From BP-464 sp045805505 (GTDB lineage: Bacteria > Actinomycetota > Thermoleophilia > Solirubrobacterales > Solirubrobacteraceae): a DNA stretch of 64,000 bases. Of the stretch, positions 1 through 6,943 are shown piece after piece (the stretch's first letter is position 1; every line of letters begins with the position of its first letter). Location of the stretch: NCBI GenBank assembly GCA_045805505.1, contig JBJMLA010000158.1, positions 14,282 through 78,281 of the forward strand. The letters are read 5' to 3'. The notes beneath the pieces were generated by a model. It was given only the letters and a program-made list of their open reading frames with translations, had not been told where the DNA came from and did not search any database. Both the position numbers and the translations under genes were made by a program.

Positions 1-1
1 G

Positions 2-553
2 CGACCCGCGCTGCGGACGAGGGCCGAGGCCGATCGGCTGGTCGTCGCGGTGCTGCGCGACCACGGGGCGTCGCTGCTGCGCGTGGCCCGGCGCCACTCG
101 CTGTGCGACGACGATGCCCAGGACGCCTATCAGCGGGCGGTCGAGATCTTCCTGCGCCACGCGCCGTCGCTCGACGCCGCCGAGGCCCACAAGTGGGTGC
201 ACACCGTGGTCAAGCACGAGGCCATGCGCCTGCGCGGCCAGCGGATGCGCACGGTGGGCGACGAGGTCGACCTCGACGGCCACGAGGCGGGTCAGCTGCC
301 GACCGCCGACGAGCAGCTGGCGTCGTTCGACCTGATGACCCGCTCGGCCGAGGCGCTGCAGCGGCTCAAGCCGCACGAGCTCCGCGCGCTGTGGCTGAAG
401 GCCCAGGGGCACAGCTATCAGGAGATCGCTGACATCAACGGGTGGACCTTCACGAAGGTGAACCGTCCGGATTGGACTCCGCGTTCTCGGGCACCGCGGC
501 GGTGGTGTCGAGCACGGCCTGAACCATGCCGCCAGCGCCTCCGGCTGCGCTAG
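2..553 (+). pseudogene. ECF sigma factor, N-terminal part of an element-split gene
   Basis: The frame is open from the window edge, so the 5' end lies outside; an internal GTG at 50 is possible but not needed. The protein shows sigma region 2 features (DDAQDAYQRAVEIF, then KWVHTVVKHEAMRLRGQ) and region 4 (LKPHELRALWLKAQGHSYQEIA). Native sequence stops in the region 4 helix at GWTFTKVNR, codon 464-466. After that the frame runs into element DNA and ends at 553 with an unrelated Arg-rich tail. The missing part continues in the same frame at 10739-11548 (KVNRCLTEGRRRF). Sigma factors of this kind recruit RNA polymerase to stress or envelope promoters. In its present form the DNA-binding helix is cut, so this copy should not work unless the element excises. 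Confidence 0.85.
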
Positions 554-2099
554 CTCGGAGACGGAAGTCGGCTACGAGCTGGCCCGGTGGGCTCAGGTTC
601 ATGGTGACTCTCTCCAGCGTGTTGCGAAGGGCGACGTTCAGCTCGTCCGCGGCGGCCGCCGCGGCCACCTTGCCGCGCACGAGCGCCGCAAGCTCGTTGT
701 AGAGGTCGAGCGCGCCGTCGAGGTCCTGCCGGTCGGGGCGCCATTCGCTCGCTCGTGCCTCGGCTCTCTCCACCTCGGCGGCCAGCGCCCGGCACTCGTT
801 GTCCGCGCGCTCGAGCTGGCTCAGGATGAGGTCGGCCTTGCGCTCGTCTCCAAGCTCAGTCCACCGTCGCCACTGCGCGGCAACCTTGTCGCGGTCGACC
901 TGCGCGTCATCGGCGCGGCGGCGGGCGGCTCCCGCGGCCTTCTCAAGAATCGCGTGCTCGCCACGCCGGGAATCGGCCAGCTCGGCAAGCCACTCGTCAA
1001 CGCCGTCGATAAACGTCTCCAGATGGAGGAGCACTGCGCCCTCGGCAAACTCCGCATTGATCCAGCGCGTGCGGCAGACGCCCGTCGCCTGGCGTGCGTC
1101 TCGGCACCAGTAGCCCCGTGTGACGGTGCCGTTCTTGTTGGTGCGCTGGCTGGTGTACATGGGCGCGCCGCACGTGCAGAAAACGATGCTGCGGAGCAGG
1201 TAGGGAACCGTCCCCGTGCGTCCGCCCTTGCGCTTCTGGACCGCGGCCGGGTCCATGCGGGTGACCTGCAATTGCACGCGTCGCCAACGATCCCTGTCGA
1301 TCAACGCCTCGTGGGTGGCGTCGGTCAGGTCGAACGGCTGCCCCTTGGCGTCCCTGCGGAACGCGTAGGCCGCGTAGAAGGGGTTGGTCACCAAGTCGCG
1401 GACGGCCCGGGCCCGCCAGATGTGCCCGCGTGCCGTGCGGATGCCCTCACCGTTGAGGAGGCGCGATACCTCGCCGGGGGTGTGGCCCGCCTCGATGAGG
1501 TCGAACACCCTCAAGACGATGATGCTGCGCTCCGGGTCGATGACGCGCACCTTGCCGTCGCCCTCGGGGTCCGGCACGAGCCGGTAGCCGTCATGGAGTC
1601 GACCGAGCGCCTTGCCGCGAGCGAGCTGGCCGGCCTTGCCGCTCTTCACCGCCTCGGCCTTGCGGCGCGAATCCTCGTAGTTGCGATCGCCCATCATCGC
1701 CGCGAAGGCGAGACCACCCTCGAAGGTCATGGGGTCCTGCACTGAGGTGATGGTCACCCCAGCCTTGCGCGCCCAGAGTGCCAGCTCAACGAGATGGTCG
1801 GCACGTACGCCGTCGCCACGCGCGAGGCGGTCGGCGTGCTGCACAACGAGGTTGCCACCGATGCTCTCCGCATGAGCCTTAGCGCGCGCGAGTCCGTCGC
1901 CGCGGTTGCCCCTGTAGGCACTCGCCGCTTCGTCGCTGTACTCGGCAACGACGCTCCAGCCGTTGCGCTCGGCCAGCGCGTGACAGTCCTCGATCTGCCG
2001 GCCGATGGAGCCGCGAGGGTCGATCGTGGACTTGGCCGCGTAGATCACGGCAGGGGTGCTGGCGGTGGCGCTGGGCGCGCTCGTACGATCGTGCTGCAT
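450..2099 (-). CDS. Large serine recombinase (integrase)
   Basis: This 549-residue protein has the large serine recombinase layout. An N-terminal resolvase domain carries the probable nucleophile Ser24 (YAAKST), and HADRLAR supplies the catalytic Arg region. A recombinase domain follows (GKALGRLHDGYRLV to NPFYAAYAFRRD). Then comes a zinc ribbon with Cys pairs (CTCG, later WCRDARQATGVC). A long charged coiled coil runs from about residue 385 to 460. It should catalyse att-site integration and, with a directionality factor, excision. Its stop codon (450-452) lies just outside the attL core, so its last codons depend on integration. The plus-strand sigma fragment overlaps its 3' end. No separate excisionase is recognisable; the small element proteins are candidates. 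Confidence 0.92.
   Translation of the reverse strand: MQHDRTSAPSATASTPAVIYAAKSTIDPRGSIGRQIEDCHALAERNGWSVVAEYSDEAASAYRGNRGDGLARAKAHAESIGGNLVVQHADRLARGDGVRADHLVELALWARKAGVTITSVQDPMTFEGGLAFAAMMGDRNYEDSRRKAEAVKSGKAGQLARGKALGRLHDGYRLVPDPEGDGKVRVIDPERSIIVLRVFDLIEAGHTPGEVSRLLNGEGIRTARGHIWRARAVRDLVTNPFYAAYAFRRDAKGQPFDLTDATHEALIDRDRWRRVQLQVTRMDPAAVQKRKGGRTGTVPYLLRSIVFCTCGAPMYTSQRTNKNGTVTRGYWCRDARQATGVCRTRWINAEFAEGAVLLHLETFIDGVDEWLAELADSRRGEHAILEKAAGAARRRADDAQVDRDKVAAQWRRWTELGDERKADLILSQLERADNECRALAAEVERAEARASEWRPDRQDLDGALDLYNELAALVRGKVAAAAAADELNVALRNTLERVTMNLSPPGQLVADFRLRASAAGGAGGMVQAVLDTTAAVPENAESNPDGSPS
454..465. repeat. attL core of the integrated element
   Basis: The 12-bp sequence GAAGGTGAACCG differs by one base from GAAGGTCAACCG at 10738-10749. 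It lies in the codons for K-V-N-R of the sigma-factor gene. To the left the sequence is sigma coding; to the right it is element. Crossover must lie within GAAGGT or AACCG, because position 460 differs between the two ends. Confidence 0.75.
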
Positions 2100-2209
2100 C
2101 AGGACTTCGCTCCTGGTGTCATGCCCCCGGCCGCTCCAACGGCGCGGGGGCGCTTTGGTGTTGTGCCCAGAGCGTCACAGGGACTGCTTGAGCGGACAAG
2201 GCCTCGCGC

Positions 2210-2941
2210 TCAAGCTGCGATGTCGTCCTGGGGCCAGCGGGTCTTGCCGCCGCCCAGGCCGTCGATTTCTCCGCGCTCGACGGCGGCCTTCACGGCGCGT
2301 GCTGCCGGTGGTGCATCGACCATTTCGTTGAGCCGCCAGATGCGCGGGAACAGCTCCGTGCCGGTGATGTCGGTCGGCAGGTCCCTCACCATGGTGATCG
2401 CCTTGTCGGTCTCGGCGTCGGTGCGCAGGTCGTGGGTGTTGAGTCCGTCGATGAGACCAACGAGCGCGTGCAGACGCTGGTCGTGTTGGCTGATCTGGCC
2501 GGCGAGGTCACGGAGTTCCGCGACCTTGGTGCGGTAGGTATCTCGTAGTGGGGTGAGTTCTCTTTGGAGCGCGTCGTACAGCGCGAGAAAGTTCTCCTCG
2601 GCGTGTGCGTGCAGCTCGTGCGAGGTCTCCCGCTTCAAGTTGCCGATCACCGTGAGCTGCACCTCGACGTTGCCGAGCACATCAATCTGCTTGCGCGCCT
2701 TGGCGAGCTTGCGCTCCAGGCCCGGGATGTCGTTGGCCTCCTCGGGAAACCCCACCTCGGCGCGCTGTTGTGCGCGGACACGGGCAGCCTGCAGCTCGGC
2801 GTCCAACGTCCGGGCTTCGCCGTGGAGCCGGTGATGGTCGGCGCGTAGGGCTTCGGCTTTGGCCTCCAGGTCGTCGCGGCGCTTGATGAGGGCCTGGACC
2901 TTCATCGCGTCGGGGGTGTCGGGGTTGGTGAAGATGCTCAT
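2210..2941 (-). CDS. Coiled-coil protein of unknown function
   Basis: The start is ATG 2941, chosen because a GAGG motif lies about 10 bases upstream and because it overlaps the stop of the preceding 58-residue gene (ATGA). An upstream in-frame start at 2992 is less likely. The 243-residue product is rich in Lys, Arg, Glu and Leu. It has predicted coiled coil over about residues 10-75 (KRRDDLEAKAEALRADHH) and 85-165. There is no signal peptide or membrane segment. The C-terminal part (TGTELFPRIWRLNEMVDAPP) is compact and may be a small domain. It lies directly upstream of the integrase on the same strand and may be co-transcribed with it. I recognise no family; a DNA-binding, structural or recombination-accessory role is only conjecture. 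Confidence 0.7.
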   Translation of the reverse strand: MSIFTNPDTPDAMKVQALIKRRDDLEAKAEALRADHHRLHGEARTLDAELQAARVRAQQRAEVGFPEEANDIPGLERKLAKARKQIDVLGNVEVQLTVIGNLKRETSHELHAHAEENFLALYDALQRELTPLRDTYRTKVAELRDLAGQISQHDQRLHALVGLIDGLNTHDLRTDAETDKAITMVRDLPTDITGTELFPRIWRLNEMVDAPPAARAVKAAVERGEIDGLGGGKTRWPQDDIAA

Positions 2942-3114
2942 CGGTCGTCCTCGGTGTTGTCGTTGGGGTGTGCGAGCAGCCGGCCGATCCACTCGGCGTG
3001 ATCGCGAGCCGGGTCGGGTGCCAGTCCATCGGATTCGGCCGCCGCGCCGGCGTCGGCAGCGTGCTGCTCAAGCACCTCTTCGAAGAAGGGCTTGGGCTGG
3101 TCGTCGTTGTTCAC
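2938..3114 (-). CDS. Small acidic protein, 58 residues
   Basis: GTG 3114 is preceded by a good Shine-Dalgarno (GAGGAG) five bases upstream, and the stop overlaps the ATG of the next gene (ATGA). The product is short and acidic (VNNDDQPKPFFEEVLEQHAA, then DPARDHAEWIGRLLAH). No domain is recognised. It is the first gene of the minus-strand run leading to the integrase. The 185 bases upstream (3115-3299) must hold its promoter; they include AAAACA and GTCAAAAC tracts and no convincing gene. A recombination directionality factor is one possibility for so small a protein beside a serine integrase, but no sequence feature proves it. Confidence 0.6.
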   Translation of the reverse strand: MNNDDQPKPFFEEVLEQHAADAGAAAESDGLAPDPARDHAEWIGRLLAHPNDNTEDDR

Positions 3115-3299
3115 AGGGCTCCTCAGGTGTCGCTCCTGGTGCAGAAAGCGGGCCAGGACATGTCGTTGGTGATCACGTTCGATGGCGGATGCGCGGATGT
3201 TTTGACAGGTACCCCCCGGTGAAACACGCGCTTTTTTCCACAGCGAGCCCCCTACGCGGTTCGGCCCCCGCGAGCTTTTCTTGGGGTACGCCCGCCCGG

Positions 3300-4514
3300 T
3301 CATGCCGATGCGTTCTCACACTCAACGAGGTCGGGGAACTTGGCGGCAAGACGAATGACTTCCGCCTCGGCGTACGCCTGCTCGGTGGAGTTGGTGGTCT
3401 TGGTGGAGATGGCCCTCCCATCTCCACCATCTCCACCAACACCACCAAGGGGGGTCGCAAGAGCTGGAACGGCGGTTACCAACTCCCACTGCCAGTGCTT
3501 GCCCACCTTGCGAGGGCTCACCGACGGCATCTCGGCCTGTGCGCGCTCGATCGCCCGCCAGGTCAGTCCCGCCTCCTGAGCTTCTTCCTTGAGCTGGCGT
3601 GATGGCATCGGCCCGTCCGCGAGTACATCGAGCAGGAACGCTTTCGCCTTGGCCTTCACGCCTCGTTCCTCCGAGGTCGCCGCAGGTGCCATCAGGTCAC
3701 TCGCGTTGCGATCGCTTTCTCCCACAAGCACGAACTTCGAGGTGGTGATCACCTGGTCGTCGTCCGTACGGATCACGGCTGCGTCGATACGACCCGTAAT
3801 CGACGTCTGCTTCCGGCCTAGGTTGCACTTCGCGTGCGCGAGGATGCGCTGGTGGCCGCGCTCGCCCTCGGGGTCATCAGGATCTGCGGCGAGCACGAGC
3901 ACGCTCCTGGCCGCCGCGGCGAAGCCGACGCTGCCACTGATGCGGGTGAGCGCGTCGTTCGACTCGCCCTTGTTCATGTGGATGAGGCCGATGACGCTCA
4001 TGTCGCGGCTGCTCGCCATGTGCGCGAGCGGGCCGAGGATGCGCCTCACATGCTGGTCGCGGTGGCTGTTGAAGCTGGAGTCCATGAACCCGACGAGCGG
4101 GTCCAACACGACGATGCGCGCACGCACGGCATCGATGGCGTCGGCCAGCAGAGCGTTGTCCCCTGGCAGGGTGAGTGTGGAGTGCAGCGTGGCGCCCTTG
4201 TCCTCGGTGCGCATCGCGAGGAAGTGCATGCGAGTGGGGTCACCGGCCGCGGCGAGGAAGCGGGGCACCAGCGTTGCCTCGATGCTGTCCTCGGCGGTGC
4301 AGTAGATGACGTCCACCGGTTCGCCGAGCAAGTCACCCTCGAGCCGGCCCTGCGTGGCGAGCGCCAGCAGACCTTCCATCACGGTCGTCTTGCCGAGCCC
4401 TTCGCGCCCGGCGAGGAGGTTGATGTTGCCGAGCGCGAAGCGTCCCTGCCAGGCCCACCGTGCCGGCGCCGGGGCGACCGCCGACGCCGTCTGGAGGAAC
4501 GCCCGGCGATTCAT
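3300..4514 (-). CDS. RepA-like AAA ATPase (AAA_25 type)
   Basis: This 404-residue protein has a P-loop near residue 37 (GREGLGKTT), a Walker B strand (RIVVLDPLVGF), and a sensor-like segment (VIGLIHMNKG). These are typical of RepA/DnaB-fold ATPases of plasmids and integrative elements. Residues 285-345 look like a winged helix (LADGPMPSRQLKEEAQEAGLTW). Then comes a Gly/Asp-rich linker encoded by a strong DNA hairpin, and a short C-terminal helix. Its ATG overlaps the stop of the 88-residue gene (ATGA), so the two are translationally coupled. A hexameric replication helicase or element-maintenance ATPase is the likely role. No primase gene was seen beside it. Confidence 0.8.
   Translation of the reverse strand: MNRRAFLQTASAVAPAPARWAWQGRFALGNINLLAGREGLGKTTVMEGLLALATQGRLEGDLLGEPVDVIYCTAEDSIEATLVPRFLAAAGDPTRMHFLAMRTEDKGATLHSTLTLPGDNALLADAIDAVRARIVVLDPLVGFMDSSFNSHRDQHVRRILGPLAHMASSRDMSVIGLIHMNKGESNDALTRISGSVGFAAAARSVLVLAADPDDPEGERGHQRILAHAKCNLGRKQTSITGRIDAAVIRTDDDQVITTSKFVLVGESDRNASDLMAPAATSEERGVKAKAKAFLLDVLADGPMPSRQLKEEAQEAGLTWRAIERAQAEMPSVSPRKVGKHWQWELVTAVPALATPLGGVGGDGGDGRAISTKTTNSTEQAYAEAEVIRLAAKFPDLVECENASA
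3391..3448. repeat. Composite hairpin inside the RepA-like gene
   Basis: TGGTGGAGATGG (3401-3412) pairs perfectly with CCATCTCCACCA (3418-3429) across a 5-base loop. An outer stem, TTGGTGGT (3391-3398) with ACCACCAA (3441-3448), flanks it with an uneven internal loop. In the protein this codes a Gly/Asp linker (GGVGGDGGDGR). It may be only low-complexity coding DNA, or it may double as a cruciform, origin or attenuator. Confidence 0.6.
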
Positions 4515-4777
4515 GATGCGTCAGCCTTGGGCAGCTCAGTGATGTGAGGAGCCTCGTAGCGGGAAAGGTGGTGCTCTCGGGCGCCGTCGATCACTTTGTG
4601 CGCCGTGCGCGTGTCGTCGTTGATGACGAAGTGGTAGGTGGGCGTGGTGAACCGCACCCAGCCGCTGGGAAGCACCTCCAAGTCGGTGGCGAAGACGGTG
4701 CTGCCGTTCCGCTTGAGGACCGCGTGCGACGCCCACGAGGGATACCCACGCCCGCCGGTTGACGGCACCCAGCTCAT
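4511..4777 (-). CDS. Hypothetical protein, 88 residues
   Basis: The ATG at 4777 overlaps the stop of the XRE gene (ATGA), and its own stop overlaps the ATG of the ATPase gene. The three genes therefore form a tightly coupled operon. An in-frame GTG at 4789 is possible but weaker. The product contains a small beta-rich region (GSTVFATDLEVLPSGWVRF, then YHFVINDDTRTAHKVID) and no Cys cluster or membrane segment. No family is recognised. Position between a repressor-like protein and a replication ATPase suggests a role in element maintenance or control. Confidence 0.65.
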   Translation of the reverse strand: MSWVPSTGGRGYPSWASHAVLKRNGSTVFATDLEVLPSGWVRFTTPTYHFVINDDTRTAHKVIDGAREHHLSRYEAPHITELPKADAS

Positions 4778-5079
4778 GGCCTGCAGCACGGCGGCTGGTC
4801 CAACGCGCCTGACGGCCGCGCGCAGTCAGAAGGGAAGAGCGACGAGACGTCGCATCCGAGCACCTGGGCGAGGGCCTGAGCGGTTCCGAGCCGCGGCTCG
4901 GTCTTGCCTCCCTCAATGTTGACCACTGTCGTGCGCCCCACGCCGGCGAGCCGAGCAAGATCCACCTGGCGCAGGCCAGCCAGAACCCTGGCCGCCCGGA
5001 CCGGATGTCCGAGTTGAGTCCGGCCAGATGTGCACTGTTCAGTGCCTGATGTCGCCACAAGAGAACAAGAAGTCCGCAT
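4774..5079 (-). CDS. XRE-family helix-turn-helix regulator
   Basis: The core is a Cro/CI-type HTH: VRAARVLAGLRQVDLARLAG, then GVGRTTVVNIEGGKTEPRLG. It continues with the usual fifth helix (AQALAQVLGCDVSSLFP). The start is uncertain: ATG 5079 or GTG 5058. A 14-bp palindrome at 5031-5044 lies in its 5' end, near the divergent start of the zinc-cluster gene at 5078. It probably represses its own operon and the divergent gene. It is followed without gap by the 88-residue protein and the RepA-like ATPase, so it likely controls element replication or excision. Confidence 0.85.
   Translation of the reverse strand: MRTSCSLVATSGTEQCTSGRTQLGHPVRAARVLAGLRQVDLARLAGVGRTTVVNIEGGKTEPRLGTAQALAQVLGCDVSSLFPSDCARPSGALDQPPCCRP
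5031..5044. promoter_or_regulatory. Palindromic operator candidate
   Basis: GCACTGTTCAGTGC is a perfect 6-bp inverted repeat with a TT centre. It lies in the divergent control region between the XRE gene and the zinc-cluster gene, a typical place and size for an XRE dimer site. Confidence 0.5.
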
Positions 5080-5749
5080 GTCTGGCAGCGTGACCCCCCC
5101 GAGCAGTCGTGACGAAGAGATCGGGTTTCAGCGGAGCCTTTCGTCAGCCGACCTGGGCAGGTGGCTCTACGGCGTGCTGTACCGACCGGGACGAGATGCC
5201 ACGCAGGACCGCGAGGCCGAGCGCACGCACCGCGCACTCACCCTGATCCCTACGGCTCAGGCGCGGGCGAACAAGCTCGGCGCGAGCTTCAAGGCACGCC
5301 GAGCGGGGACGAGGGCCCTGAAGGTGCACCACGCTCGGCTGGCCGATGCACTCCGCGACGGTCTCGAACGTCGCGTCGGACAGCAACTTGGCGGCTCGGA
5401 CGTGCGCGTGTGGGCCCGCCTCGCGCAGCACGTTCGAGCACCTGCCGGAACCTACGTCTGTGTAGGGAACGACAGAGGCCCGGGATGCGGCATGGTCTTT
5501 GGTGCATACCGGACCGCCGCACTGTGCGACGGCTGCCGGCGCGGCGGTCAATCGCGTATCGGATGGCACCCGGACGCCCTCCGCGTCGAGTGGGCCGATT
5601 GGTTTGACCCCACGTGCCGCCACTTACTGCTGACGCTCCTGTGCCCGTGCGGTACCCCTTTCCAATGGACCGCGGCGCCGGGCGGAAGGAAGCCGCGGTA
5701 CTGCCCGCGATGTCGTCGTACCGCGACGTCGACGACTAGCTCAAGGTGA
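5078..5749 (+). CDS. Zinc-cluster protein of unknown function
   Basis: ATG 5078 was chosen over the upstream ATG at 5030, which would overlap the operator-like palindrome; its ribosome site is weak. The 223-residue product has an Arg/Ala-rich helical N-terminal half and two Cys clusters in the C-terminal half. The first is VCVGNDRGPGCG with LCDGCRRG. The second is LLCPCGTPF with PRYCPRCRR, which looks like a zinc ribbon. There is no signal peptide. It is transcribed divergently from the XRE operon and converges on the HNH gene. A nucleic-acid-binding role fits the ribbons, but no family is recognised. Confidence 0.65.
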   Translation: MSGSVTPPSSRDEEIGFQRSLSSADLGRWLYGVLYRPGRDATQDREAERTHRALTLIPTAQARANKLGASFKARRAGTRALKVHHARLADALRDGLERRVGQQLGGSDVRVWARLAQHVRAPAGTYVCVGNDRGPGCGMVFGAYRTAALCDGCRRGGQSRIGWHPDALRVEWADWFDPTCRHLLLTLLCPCGTPFQWTAAPGGRKPRYCPRCRRTATSTTSSR

Positions 5750-5822
5750 CGGTGTTCCCGGCGCCCATGGCCTTCAGCGTGATGGGCATCCTCGAGCTGC
5801 GTCGTCGACGTCATGCCCCCGC

Positions 5823-6632
5823 TCAGGGGAGGTACTTCTCGTACGCCGCGACCCAATCGCGAGCGATGGCCCGTTGCGCCGCACGGACGGACAGGCGTCC
5901 GCTGCACACCAACGAATGCAGCTTGTTCTCCAGGCGATCCTTCTCGTGGAAGCCGGGCACGGGCCGCGCGGCCTCCGGGAACAAGTTGGCCACGGCGTTC
6001 GAGCCGCCCAGCTCGAGCGGTACCAGGTGGTCCATCTCGTAGGTGCCGCGGTCGTGCTGCGTTATCCCGTAGGTGGCGTAGACGTCGTTCTTGGTCGCCG
6101 TGGAGACGTTCCGGACTGAGCCCGAGTAGCCCGGCTTGCACACCTTCTTCGCGGTGGCCGTCTTGAAGATCGCTCCGGGTGTGCAGAACGGGTCGGGCAG
6201 AGCACCATCCACCTCACACTCGGATTCGCCGCCGGCATCGGCCGGGGACGTCTCCGTCGTAGCGGGCGGGGGCGTCTGCTCGGTGGTAGTCGGCGGCGGC
6301 GGGGGCGGCGCGGTGGTCGTCGTCGTTGCCGGCGGCGTGGTGGGTGTAGGCGGGGTGCTCGGTGTTGTTGCAGGAGGGACCACGGCCCCGGCCGCCCGGC
6401 AGTAGTACGTGTAGCCCCCGGAGGTGATGACCGTCGTGTCCTGCGAGGCGTCGTACTCGTCTGCGCCCGGCTTCACGCAGTCCCAGCCCTGGCCTGAGCC
6501 GTCGTACCAGACGTAGGTGTGGTGGTCCGAGGGACACGAGTGGTTGCTGTGGCAGCCGCTCTGGTGCCCGAGCGCCACCGACGCGAGGACGCCGAGGATC
6601 AGCGCGACGAGCAGGACCGGGAGCTTCCGCAT
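5823..6632 (-). CDS. Secreted HNH-type nuclease with Pro/Thr linker
   Basis: The start is ATG 6632, because the protein then begins with a clear signal peptide (MRKLPVLLVALILGVLASVA). The mature N-terminal module is His/Cys-rich (GCHSNHSCPSDHHTYVW and CVKPG). A long Pro/Thr linker spans about residues 90-135. The C-terminal module carries YEMDHLVPLELGG, a following NLFPE, and KDRLENKLHSLVC, the pattern of secreted HNH endonucleases of the DHLVPLELGG type. It should cleave DNA outside the membrane. It could be a nutrient nuclease, a competitor toxin or an anti-DNA-uptake factor. It converges on the zinc-cluster gene and is divergent from the GHKL operon. Confidence 0.8.
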   Translation of the reverse strand: MRKLPVLLVALILGVLASVALGHQSGCHSNHSCPSDHHTYVWYDGSGQGWDCVKPGADEYDASQDTTVITSGGYTYYCRAAGAVVPPATTPSTPPTPTTPPATTTTTAPPPPPPTTTEQTPPPATTETSPADAGGESECEVDGALPDPFCTPGAIFKTATAKKVCKPGYSGSVRNVSTATKNDVYATYGITQHDRGTYEMDHLVPLELGGSNAVANLFPEAARPVPGFHEKDRLENKLHSLVCSGRLSVRAAQRAIARDWVAAYEKYLP

Positions 6633-6943
6633 CGAGCGACCGTAATCCGGCGCGGCGCACGGAGCTATCGGACGATCGTCCGCAGTCCAGTGCGGCGCTG
6701 CGTTGCTCGCTGTGGAACCCGCCGGCGGCGAACGAAGAACTTTCCCGACTTTGCGGGGTGGCTTCATCCCGCCGGCAGATGCCGTCCGCCCGCCCACGTA
6801 CGTTGCCCGTGGAACCGCTTTGCTCTTCGCGCGCGCGGCCGATGGTCCCTCGGGACCTTCCGCTCGACGCTCGAACGGCGAGGAACACCACTTCGACGCG
6901 GCCACGGCCTCGAGCCCTTGTCGCGTCGGGAGGAGACAACCGA
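6633..6943. other. Divergent intergenic region with palindrome
   Basis: This 311-base gap separates the minus-strand HNH gene from the plus-strand GHKL gene. It contains a perfect 14-bp palindrome CGGACGATCGTCCG at 6669-6682, an operator candidate, 37 bases before the HNH start. The rest is open in several frames but has no ribosome site or recognisable protein. It presumably holds two promoters; no strong -10/-35 pair stands out. Confidence 0.5.

Noticed and set aside
454..465. Integration into a tRNA gene
   Set aside because: No tRNA-like arms at either end; the junctions are inside a sigma-factor coding frame.
2210..2992. Start at 2992 for the coiled-coil gene
   Set aside because: The ATG at 2941 has a Shine-Dalgarno and an ATGA overlap with the upstream gene; the extra 17 residues look like random coding.
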